Part shown: in pieces, positions 19,832 through 28,806 of the stretch
How positions within the stretch are numbered: the stretch's first letter is position 1
Layout: each line of letters opens with the position of its first letter
Source: Alistipes sp. Zagget8
GTDB taxonomy: Bacteria > Bacteroidota > Bacteroidia > Bacteroidales > Rikenellaceae
NCBI GenBank assembly: GCA_001941065.1
Contig: MSHJ01000009.1
Span: 1 to 64,000 of the forward strand
Length of the DNA: 64,000 bases
Reading direction: 5' to 3'
The notes under the pieces: model-generated
What the model was told of the DNA's origin: nothing
Database searches by the model: none
What the model saw: only the letters and a program-made list of their open reading frames with translations
Program-made: the position numbers and the translations under genes

Positions 19832-21884
19832 ATGAACCCGGCAACCCATCTGCTTCACAGGGCAAGCGCCCTCGCCACCTGCAGCGCCGCACTGGCCGCC
19901 GCACTCCTCGTCACGACACCGGCATCGGCCCAGGCGTCACATACGGCCGATCGCAAGGGGGGGGGGTGACGCCCCGTCCCAATCCGACCCGGACATCCTG
20001 CGATACAACAATCCGGACCTCACGGTCGACCTGGGGGTCGGACTGTGGGGTATTCCGCTGCCCGTCGACTACGACGGCGACGGGCTGAAAGACCTGCTGG
20101 TCTCCTGCCCCGACCGCCCGTACAAAGGGCTCTATTTCTTTAAAAACATCGGAACGCCGCGCCATCCCCATTTCGCCGCCGCAGTGCGCATCAGCGAGAA
20201 GGGGATGAACAACATCCGCCTCTCGGAGGTGGACGGCAAACCCTACGTCCTCTCGAAGAATTTCGAATATCCCGATTTCTTCAAGGCCCCCTACGCCAAA
20301 AAACGCCGCCTGCACTACGAAGGCGAGGAGCTCGGCGCCACCTACAACAAGTCGCGGAGCAATATGTGGAACTACGTCGACTGGGACGGCGACGGCGACA
20401 AGGACATCGTCGTGGGCATCGACACGTGGGACGACTACGGCTGGGACAATGCCTTCGACAGCCTCGGACGCTGGACCCGGGGTCCGCTGCACGGCTACGT
20501 CTACCTGCTGGAAAACACCGGCAAGGGATACGTCAACCGCGGCAAGGTGGAGGCCGCAGGCGCCCCGATCGACGTCTACGGAGCGCCGAATCCGTGTATC
20601 GCCGATTTCGACGGCGACGGCGACCTGGACCTGATCTGCGGCGAGTTCGTCGACGGACTGACCTGGTTCGAGAACATCGGAAGCCGCACGGAACCCCGCT
20701 TCGCGGCGGGACGTCCGCTTGCGAATAAACACGGGGAGATTCGCCTGCATCTGGAGATGATCGTCCCGGTGGTTTCGGATTTCGACGGCGACGGACATCC
20801 CGACCTCATCGTCGGCGACGAGGACGGCCGCGTGGCCTGGGTGCGCCACACGGGGAAGGTCAAAAAAGGCATGCCCCAATTCGAATCGCCCCTCTATTTC
20901 ACCCAGCAGGCCGATCTGGTCAAATTCGGAGCCCTCTCGACCCCCTGCGCCTACGACTGGGACGGCGACGGACGGCAGGACATCGTGGCCGGGAACTCGG
21001 CCGGCGAACTGGCTTTGATCCGCAACCTCTCGGGCGGCGATAATCCCGTATGGGACGCCCCGCGCCTCTTCACCGTCAACGGTGCACCCATCCGCATCCA
21101 GGCGGGGGAGAACGGCTCGATACAAGGTCCTGCCGAACGCAAATGGGGCTACACGGTGCTCTCCGTGGCCGACTGGGACGGCGACGGGCTTCCCGACATC
21201 ATTGTCAACTCGATCTGGGGCAAGATCGAATGGTTCCGCAACCTCGGCAGCAAAGACGGACTGAAACTCGCTCCGGCGCAGCCCGTGCGCGTGGCCTGGG
21301 AGGGCGAAGCCCCCAAACCCGCCTGGAACTGGTGGACGCCGGAACCCGGCACGCTCGTCACGCAATGGCGCACGACGCCCGTGGCGACGGACTGGAACGG
21401 CGACGGACTGACGGACCTCATCGTCCTCGACCAGGAGGGCTACCTCGCCTATTACGAACGTTTCCGCACACCCGGCGGCGAGCTGCTGCTCCGTCCCGGA
21501 CGCCGCATCTTCCACGCCACGAACTGCTCGCTTTACAGCGCCAAGAACGGGGTGGTGGAGGCATCCGAAGGGCTTCTGCGCCTGAACGACGGGATCGGCG
21601 GGCAATCCGGACGCCGCAAAATCTGCTTCATCGACTGGGACGGCGACGGACGGCTCGACCTGATCGTCGACAGCCAGAACGCCGCCTGGTTCCGCAACGT
21701 CCGCGAGGAGCGGGGCGAGGTGTGGTACGAATACATGGGCAACGTCAACGAACGCATACTGGCCGGCCACACGACCTGCCCGACACCCATCGACTGGCGG
21801 GGCGACGGTACGCCGGAGCTGCTGTTGGGAGCCGAGGACGGCCATTTCTACCGAATGGCGAACCAGCAAAAACAGACGCGATGA
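19832..21884 (+). CDS. Secreted FG-GAP/VCBS-repeat protein, interrupted by a frameshift at a G10 tract (OFF frame as given)
   Basis: Signal peptide MNPATHLLHRASALATCSAALAAALLVTTPASAQA from ATG 19832 ends at TGA 19967; body APSQSDPDILRYNNPDLTVDLGVGLWGIPLPVDYDGDGLKDLLVSC... continues in another frame from 19971; repeated DWDGDG-type motifs. Confidence 0.85.
19957..19966 (+). repeat. Homopolymeric G10 tract at the frameshift junction
   Basis: Direct reading of tcgcaaggggggggggtgac. Confidence 0.9.
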
Positions 21885-22756
21885 AAACGGGGCTCACGAC
21901 TCTCTGCGCCGTATTGCTGACCGTTGCCGTATCGCAGGCCGCCGAGCCGCTGCACGTCAAACTCTTCCCGGAGGGAACCCCGACGAAGAGCGGACTGGAG
22001 GAGCAACCCGAAGGCGTGAACGACAAGGGCTACTGCATCCGGGTCAGCGACCCCGAGCTGCTGGTCTGCCTCCCCGATCCGGCCCGCGCCACGGGACAGG
22101 CCATGCTGGTCGTGCCGGGCGGGAGTTACGAGAAGGTCTGCATCACGCACGAGGGTTACAAGACCGCCGAATGGCTCAACGAACACGGCATCGCCGCGAT
22201 GATCCTCAAATACCGAATGCCGAACGGCCATCCCGGGATTCCGCTGGAGGACGGCGAGCAGGCAATGCGCGTCATCCGCCGGAACGCCGCACAATGGGGT
22301 GTCGATCCTCACAATGTGGGAATTATCGGCTTCTCGGCCGGAGGCCATTTCGCCTCGACGCTCATCACGGAATACACGAGCGAGGAGACACGCCCCGATT
22401 TCGCCGTCCTGGTCTACCCGGTCGTCTCGATGAAATATTCCAGCGTCCGGACCCGGGAGAACCTCCTCGGAGCACGCAGCGAAGAGGAGGCATTGCGCAA
22501 ACGTCACTCCACTTTCGGACAGGTGCACGAAGGGATGCCCGAGGTGATGCTCCTGCTGTGCAACGACGACAAAGCGGTGGTCCCGGACAACTCCATCGCC
22601 TTCTACCGGGCCCTCAACCGCCGCAGAGTGAAGGCCGAAATGCACATCTATCCCGAAGGAGGCCACGGCTTCTGGATGCGCGAACGCTACAGGTACGGCG
22701 ACGAAACCTATCCGGCCGTCATCCGGTGGATCGAACGACACAAGACAACCAACTGA
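21881..22756 (+). CDS. Secreted alpha/beta hydrolase (polyacetyl/xylan-esterase-like)
   Basis: Signal peptide; VVPGGSYEKVCITHEGYKTAEWLNEHGI, NVGIIGFSAGGHFAST (nucleophile elbow GFSAGG), GGHGFWM. Confidence 0.88.
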   Translation: MKTGLTTLCAVLLTVAVSQAAEPLHVKLFPEGTPTKSGLEEQPEGVNDKGYCIRVSDPELLVCLPDPARATGQAMLVVPGGSYEKVCITHEGYKTAEWLNEHGIAAMILKYRMPNGHPGIPLEDGEQAMRVIRRNAAQWGVDPHNVGIIGFSAGGHFASTLITEYTSEETRPDFAVLVYPVVSMKYSSVRTRENLLGARSEEEALRKRHSTFGQVHEGMPEVMLLLCNDDKAVVPDNSIAFYRALNRRRVKAEMHIYPEGGHGFWMRERYRYGDETYPAVIRWIERHKTTN

Positions 22757-22778
22757 TCAAACACAAAAACATAAAAAA

Positions 22779-23690
22779 ATGAAGACTATCAAAGGGATCA
22801 TTCCCCCGATGATTACCCCCTTGAAGGGTGACGACCAGATCGACCGCGAAGGCACTGTACGGCTCACGGAGCACATCCTCGCCGGCGGCGTCCACGCACT
22901 TTTCCTCCTCGGCACCACCGGCGAGGCGCAGAGCCTCTCCTACAAATGCCGCTACGATTTCGTCGAACTGGTCTGCCGTCAGGTCGCCGGGCGCGTTCCC
23001 ATCCTGGTGGGCGTCACCGACACGTCGCTCGACGAGAGCGTCAAGCTGGCCGCCCACGCCGCAACGTGCGGCGCCGTGGCAGTCGTGGCCGCCGCACCCT
23101 ATTATTTCGCACCCTCGCAGCAGGAGCTGATCGAGTATTACACGGCGCTGGCCGACGCGCTGCCGCTGCCGCTCTTCCTCTACAACATGCCGTCGCACGT
23201 GAAGGTGTTTCTCGAACCCGCGACCGTCAAGACGCTGGCCGACCATCCGAACATCGTCGGGCTCAAGGACAGTTCGGCCAACATGACCTATTTCCAGACG
23301 CTGCTCTACCACCTGGGCGACCGCGAGGATTTCGCCCTCTACGTGGGTCCCGAGGAGCTGACGGGCGAAAGCGTGGTGATGGGAGCCGACGGCGGCGTGA
23401 ACGGCGGCGCCAACATCTTCCCCGAACTCTACGTGCAGATGTACTACGCCGCCTGCAACCACGACGTGAACACGATGCACACGCTTCAGCAGAAGATCAT
23501 GCAGATCAGCACGTCGCTCTACACCGTCGGGAAATACGGCTCCAGTTACCTCAAGGGCGTCAAATGCACCCTCTCGCTGCTGGGTATCTGCGACGACTAC
23601 ATGTCCTACCCCTACCGGAAATTCCGCGCCGAGGAGCGTGCCCGCATCCGCAAGGCCCTCGAAGCCCTGGGAACCGAATGCGGCGAATAA
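22779..23690 (+). CDS. Dihydrodipicolinate synthase/N-acetylneuraminate lyase family aldolase
   Basis: IKGIIPPMITPLKGDDQID, FLLGTTGEAQSL, FLYNMPSHV, IVGLKDSSANM (Schiff-base Lys). Confidence 0.92.
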   Translation: MKTIKGIIPPMITPLKGDDQIDREGTVRLTEHILAGGVHALFLLGTTGEAQSLSYKCRYDFVELVCRQVAGRVPILVGVTDTSLDESVKLAAHAATCGAVAVVAAAPYYFAPSQQELIEYYTALADALPLPLFLYNMPSHVKVFLEPATVKTLADHPNIVGLKDSSANMTYFQTLLYHLGDREDFALYVGPEELTGESVVMGADGGVNGGANIFPELYVQMYYAACNHDVNTMHTLQQKIMQISTSLYTVGKYGSSYLKGVKCTLSLLGICDDYMSYPYRKFRAEERARIRKALEALGTECGE

Positions 23691-23721
23691 CACACAACCA
23701 AATCCCCTAACCCGATAAAAA

Positions 23722-25230
23722 ATGGAGATAACCTTACTCGATTACCTCGTCTTCTTTATCTTCGTAGGCGGTGTCGCCCTCTTCGGCTGCTCGTTCTACT
23801 TCCGCAGCCGCAAGGGCGCCGCGGCATTCACCGCCGCCGAAGGATCGCTGCCCACCTGGGTCGTGGGCATGTCGATCTTCGCGACGTTCGTCAGCAGCAT
23901 CAGCTTCCTCGGACTCCCCGGCGACGCCTACAAGGGCAACTGGAACCCGTTCGTATTCAGCCTCTCGATCCCCATCGCTACGTGGCTCGCGGCCAAGGTC
24001 TTCATTCCGCTCTACCGCGGGATCAACAGCGTCTCGGCCTACCACTACCTCGAAATGCGTTTCGGGTACTGGGCCCGCTGTTACGTCGCCGTCTGCTACC
24101 TGCTGACGCAGCTGGCCCGTGTGGGCTCGATCCTGCTGCTGGCCCTGCCGCTGAACACGATGTTCGGCTGGGACATCCAGACCATCATCATCTGCACGGG
24201 TATCGCCACGCTGATCTACACCCTGCTGGGCGGTATCGCCGCCGTGGTCTGGACCGACGCCATCCAGGGCATCATCCTTATCGTCGGCGCCATTGCCTGC
24301 GCCGCGATTCTCACCTTCTCGATGCCCGAAGGCCCCGGACAGCTCTTCGAAATCGCCTCGGCCCACGGCAAATTCAGCCTCGGCAGCTTCGGCGCGAGCC
24401 TGACCGAACCGACGTTCTGGGTCGTGCTCATCTACGGCCTGTTCGTCAACATGCAGAACTACGGCATCGACCAGAACTACGTGCAGCGCTACATGACGAC
24501 CAAATCGACGGCCGACGCCGTGAAATCGACCCTTTTCGGCGGACTGCTCTACATCCCCGTATCGCTCGTCTTCGTCTACATCGGCACGGCGCTTTTCTCC
24601 TACTATACGGCGCGTCCCGAACTGCTGCCCGCCGGCACGCCGTCGGACCAGGTCTTTCCGTGGTTCATCGTCCACGGACTGCCCACGGGACTCACCGGAC
24701 TCGTGATCGCCTCGCTCTTCTCGGCCGGTATGTCGACCATCGCCACGAGCATCAACTCCTCGGCGACGATCGTGCTGACGGATTTCGCCAAACGGCTCTC
24801 GAAAAAGGAGCTCTCCGAAAAGAAGAGCATGCGGGTGCTCTACGCCACGTCGTTCGTCGTGGGAGCGCTGGGCATCGTCATGGGACTGATGATGATGCGT
24901 ATCGACGGCGTGCTGGACGCCTGGTGGAAGCTGGCGTCGATCTTCAGCGGCGGCATGCTCGGGCTGTTCCTGCTGGGCGTCGTCTGCAAGACGGTGCGTC
25001 GGGCCCATGCGGTCATCGCCGTGATCCTCGGACTGCTGACCATCGCCTGGATGAGTCTCTCGCCGCTGATCAACGAAGGTTCGCCCTTCTACCGTTTCCA
25101 CAGCCCGCTGCACACCTACCTCACCATCGTCTTCGGAACGACGGTCATCTTCCTCGTCGGATTCATCCTGACAAAATTCACCGGAGGAAAAGACAAGACC
25201 CCGACCCCGGAGATGCCCGCAGGCAGATAA
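23722..25230 (+). CDS. Sodium:solute symporter family transporter
   Basis: Multi-TM protein with SSS motifs; FSAGMSTIATSINSSATIVLTDF. Confidence 0.92.
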   Translation: MEITLLDYLVFFIFVGGVALFGCSFYFRSRKGAAAFTAAEGSLPTWVVGMSIFATFVSSISFLGLPGDAYKGNWNPFVFSLSIPIATWLAAKVFIPLYRGINSVSAYHYLEMRFGYWARCYVAVCYLLTQLARVGSILLLALPLNTMFGWDIQTIIICTGIATLIYTLLGGIAAVVWTDAIQGIILIVGAIACAAILTFSMPEGPGQLFEIASAHGKFSLGSFGASLTEPTFWVVLIYGLFVNMQNYGIDQNYVQRYMTTKSTADAVKSTLFGGLLYIPVSLVFVYIGTALFSYYTARPELLPAGTPSDQVFPWFIVHGLPTGLTGLVIASLFSAGMSTIATSINSSATIVLTDFAKRLSKKELSEKKSMRVLYATSFVVGALGIVMGLMMMRIDGVLDAWWKLASIFSGGMLGLFLLGVVCKTVRRAHAVIAVILGLLTIAWMSLSPLINEGSPFYRFHSPLHTYLTIVFGTTVIFLVGFILTKFTGGKDKTPTPEMPAGR

Positions 25231-25294
25231 TCCGACCGCAAACCGGGCACACTCCGCCCTTGAGAAACCGACCGAAACCAAAAATCAACCTATC

Positions 25295-25617
25295 ATGAGC
25301 AGACATCCGAAATTTTCAGGACCATCGGTGACCGGACACGGCCGCCGGCATGGTCCGCACCCCGGCTGACAGGACACGGACTTTTCCGGGACCTATACCC
25401 GGTCATGAACTGTCGGGGCGCCCGCCACGGCGCCATGCGCTTCGGATACATCGGAGCGGAGATCATAACCCTCGCGGCCATGCTCCGGATTCCTGCATGC
25501 ATACACAACGCCGACGACCATCCTATTTTCAGGCTTTCCGCATGGAACGCCTTCGCAGAAAAACCCGAAAACGCAGGCTTCCGGGCTTGTGACACATTCG
25601 GTCCATTAGACAAATAA
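25295..25617 (+). pseudogene. Internally deleted L-fucose isomerase (fucI) remnant
   Basis: From about 25339 the frame reads [86 protein letters not shown], collinear with the C-terminus of FucI at 39858-41633; a possible N-terminal scrap (MSRHPKF...GRRHG) lies just upstream in another frame. Confidence 0.8.
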
Positions 25618-25652
25618 AAGTATATTCCCTAACAACCCTAATGCACTAACCT

Positions 25653-28600
25653 ATGAATAAAATTCTATTCAGTACATGGAGGAGGAATATCCTGCGACGC
25701 ATCCTGTCAGGCATATTTCTGATCGGGATATTCGTTACCGCAGCGGCCCAGCAAAGCCGTCAGGGAACGGTCAAAGGCACCATCCTCGACGACAAGCAGA
25801 CGCCCGCCGTAGGAGCGACTGTCGTAGTAAAAGGCACGAACCGGGGAACGATTGCCGACGGGCAAGGAAAATTCTCGATCGAAGCCGCCTCGCGAGATAC
25901 CCTGCAAATCAGCCTGATCGGGTATCTTCCCCAAGAAATACCGGTAGGCAGCCAGAGCGATGTGACCATCTGGCTGAAAGAAAACCTGCTTTCGATCGAA
26001 GACGTGGTCGTGGTCGGTTTCGGCGTCCAGCGGAAAGAAACCGTCACCGGCGCCATCAACAGCATCGGCTCCAAAGAGATCCTGCGCTCGCCGACGGCCA
26101 ACGTCACCAACGCGCTGGCCGGTAAAATGGCCGGCCTGACCGCCGTGCAGCGTGGCGGAGAGCCCGGCAAGGACGGAGCCACGTTCAAAATCCGCGGAGT
26201 CGGAACGCTGAACGACGGCAATGAATCCGCCCCGCTGATCCTGATCGACGGCATCGAACGAACCTCGCTGGACGTGATCGACCCGAACGAAATCGAAACC
26301 ATCAACATCCTCAAAGACGCTTCCGCAACCGCGGTATACGGCGTCCGGGGCGCCAACGGAGTCATCCTCGTAACGACCAAAACGGGCCAACCCGGACGCG
26401 CCCAGGTCACGCTGACCTCCAATTTCGGCTGGCAGTCCTACACCATGATGCCCGAACTGGTCAACGCCTACGAATGGGCGACCCTTTACAACGAGGGACT
26501 CGCACACGAGCAGAGCACCAAGGCGCCGTTCCCGCAGGAGGCACTCGACGCCTGGAAAAACCATACGAACCCGATACTCTACCCGGACGTAGACTGGGTG
26601 GACAAACTGCTCCGCAAATCGGCTCCCCAGCAACAATACAACATCAATGTGAGCGGCGGAAGCGAGAGGACCAGGTATTTCATCTCCTTCGGTATGCTCC
26701 ACCAGGAGGGTATCTACAAGGAATACGACATCGACGGCGTGGATTTCTCGGTCAATCCGGATTACCGCCGGTTCAACCTGCGTGCCAACCTGGACATCGA
26801 CGTGATGAAGGGCATGACGCTCGGGCTCCGGCTCGGTTCCGTCTTCACGGACGGCAACTACCCGAATGCATCCACCTCCAATATCTTCGACTATCTGTTA
26901 CGCACGGTGCCGGGAGGAGGTCCGGGCCTGATCAACGGCAAGCTCGTCACCGGCTATTCGGGCGACGATCCGCTCGAAAACTACGAGCGCCGGGTATCCA
27001 ACCCGATCTTCGACATTCTCGAACAGGGGTATCAGGAATACAATACCAGCACCTACAACCTGAGCGCAGACCTGAACTACGACCTCGGGTTCCTCGTCAA
27101 GGGACTCTCGGTACGGGGAAAAGTGGCCTACGACGACTACGGCACCCACCGGGTCACCTACACCACCGGAAGCATCCCGCAATACACCGTCGTGGTGGAC
27201 AACGACCACGATGACGGGTACCGCCTGGTCAAGGCTTCCGACGAAACGGCCTTCGGCGCCAAGGAGACTTATAGTACCCGTTACCGCAACGTATACCTGG
27301 AAGGCGGCATCAGCTACGCCGGCCAGTTCGGCCGCCACAGCGTCACCGCCCTAGCCCTCTACAACCAGCGGGTGCAGGACAACCCCTCGTTCCAGTACGA
27401 CCTGCCCAAAGGCCTGCTGGGATTCGTGGGGCGCGTCACCTACAATTTCGACAACCGCTACCTGGCCGAATTCAACGCCGGCTACAACGGCTCGGAAAAT
27501 TTCGCCGAGGGCAAGCGGTTCGGATTCTTCCCCGCGTTCTCCCTGGGCTGGATCCTGACCGAAGAGAAATTCGTTCCCCGCAATAGATTCCTGACCTACG
27601 CCAAAATCCGCGGATCATACGGAGAGGTCGGAAACGACCAGATCGGCGGAGACCGCTATCTCTACCTGCCCCCGACCTTCGTATACGGCTCCAACGGATA
27701 CAATTTCGGAACCTACGGACAAAACTCACAGTACTATCCCGCCTCCGCCGAAGGGACCGTCGGCAATTCCGACGTGACGTGGGAAAGGGCCAAGAAGGCC
27801 AATATCGGCCTCGACCTGAAAATGTTCGACGACCAACTGAGCTTCACGGGAGACTATTTCTGGGAAAAACGCGACAACATCCTCTGGGATTACGGAACCG
27901 TTCCCTCCATCGTGGGTACGACCCTCTCGGCCTCCAATCTGGGCCGCGTGGACAACAAAGGCTTTGAACTCGAACTGGGCTGGAACTCCAAAGTCCGGAA
28001 TTTCGAATACTGGGTCTCCGGCGTATTTTCCTATGCCAAAAACAAGATCGTCTACATGGACGAAGCCAAACAGGCTTATCCCTACCTGGCGCAAACGGGC
28101 TACTCCGTGGGCCAGTACAAAGGTTACATCAACGAAGGGTTCATCAATACGGACGCCGATCTCGAAAACCAGCCCGCACACGGCTGGGGCGGCGACCGGT
28201 GGGCCAAAGGCGAGCTGAATTTCATCGATGTCAACGGCGACGGCATCGTCGATACGAACGACCGGGTGACAATCGGTTACGGGTCCTATCCCGAAATCAC
28301 GTTCGGCGTGAACCTCGGGTTCCAATGGAAAGGCTTCGAAGTCAGCGCCCTGCTGCAGGGTGCCGCAAACGTCTCGCTCTACCTGAAACAGAGTGCCGTC
28401 TGCCCGCTGTATTACACCCGGAGCGCCCAGAAATGGCACATGGGACGCTGGACCGAAGAGCGGTATCTCGCCGGTGAGAAGATCACCTATCCGCGCATTC
28501 TGTCCGACAACGTGTCGTCTCCCTCGTTCCTCGACCAGAACCCGCTCTCCACGTTCTGGCTCTACGACGCCTCCTACCTGCGCCTGCGCAACCTGGAGAT

Positions 28601-28787
28601 CGCCTACACGCTGAAATCGAAAACACTCAAGAATGCGGGCATCACCTCCGTCCGGTTCTATGTCAGCGGCACCAACCTGTTCACGATCACGGGCATGGAT
28701 AATTTCGACCCGGAGGCACCCTCCGGCATCGGAAGTTTCTACCCGATGCAGAAGGTCTACAACGTAGGTGTCAAACTTGTTTTCTAA
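25653..28787 (+). CDS. SusC/RagA-family TonB-linked outer membrane protein (pair 1)
   Basis: CarboxypepD_reg-like domain, VVVGFGVQRKETVTGAI, plug ATAVYGVRGANGVILVTTK, C-terminal aromatic VGVKLVF. Confidence 0.96.
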   Translation: MNKILFSTWRRNILRRILSGIFLIGIFVTAAAQQSRQGTVKGTILDDKQTPAVGATVVVKGTNRGTIADGQGKFSIEAASRDTLQISLIGYLPQEIPVGSQSDVTIWLKENLLSIEDVVVVGFGVQRKETVTGAINSIGSKEILRSPTANVTNALAGKMAGLTAVQRGGEPGKDGATFKIRGVGTLNDGNESAPLILIDGIERTSLDVIDPNEIETINILKDASATAVYGVRGANGVILVTTKTGQPGRAQVTLTSNFGWQSYTMMPELVNAYEWATLYNEGLAHEQSTKAPFPQEALDAWKNHTNPILYPDVDWVDKLLRKSAPQQQYNINVSGGSERTRYFISFGMLHQEGIYKEYDIDGVDFSVNPDYRRFNLRANLDIDVMKGMTLGLRLGSVFTDGNYPNASTSNIFDYLLRTVPGGGPGLINGKLVTGYSGDDPLENYERRVSNPIFDILEQGYQEYNTSTYNLSADLNYDLGFLVKGLSVRGKVAYDDYGTHRVTYTTGSIPQYTVVVDNDHDDGYRLVKASDETAFGAKETYSTRYRNVYLEGGISYAGQFGRHSVTALALYNQRVQDNPSFQYDLPKGLLGFVGRVTYNFDNRYLAEFNAGYNGSENFAEGKRFGFFPAFSLGWILTEEKFVPRNRFLTYAKIRGSYGEVGNDQIGGDRYLYLPPTFVYGSNGYNFGTYGQNSQYYPASAEGTVGNSDVTWERAKKANIGLDLKMFDDQLSFTGDYFWEKRDNILWDYGTVPSIVGTTLSASNLGRVDNKGFELELGWNSKVRNFEYWVSGVFSYAKNKIVYMDEAKQAYPYLAQTGYSVGQYKGYINEGFINTDADLENQPAHGWGGDRWAKGELNFIDVNGDGIVDTNDRVTIGYGSYPEITFGVNLGFQWKGFEVSALLQGAANVSLYLKQSAVCPLYYTRSAQKWHMGRWTEERYLAGEKITYPRILSDNVSSPSFLDQNPLSTFWLYDASYLRLRNLEIAYTLKSKTLKNAGITSVRFYVSGTNLFTITGMDNFDPEAPSGIGSFYPMQKVYNVGVKLVF

Positions 28788-28806
28788 CTCCGTAACCAGA
28801 AAACCC

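Noticed and set aside
19911-21869. 652-aa minus-strand ORF covering the frameshifted VCBS gene
   Set aside because: Its length reflects the absence of stops opposite DWDGDG-rich coding sequence; the + strand reading has signal peptide and repeats.
23734-25281. 515-aa minus-strand ORF
   Set aside because: Antisense to the SSS symporter; highly charged, non-natural composition.
25405-25617. 70-aa ORF as an independent small protein
   Set aside because: Sequence is the C-terminus of FucI and homology extends upstream of the ATG, so it is a gene remnant.
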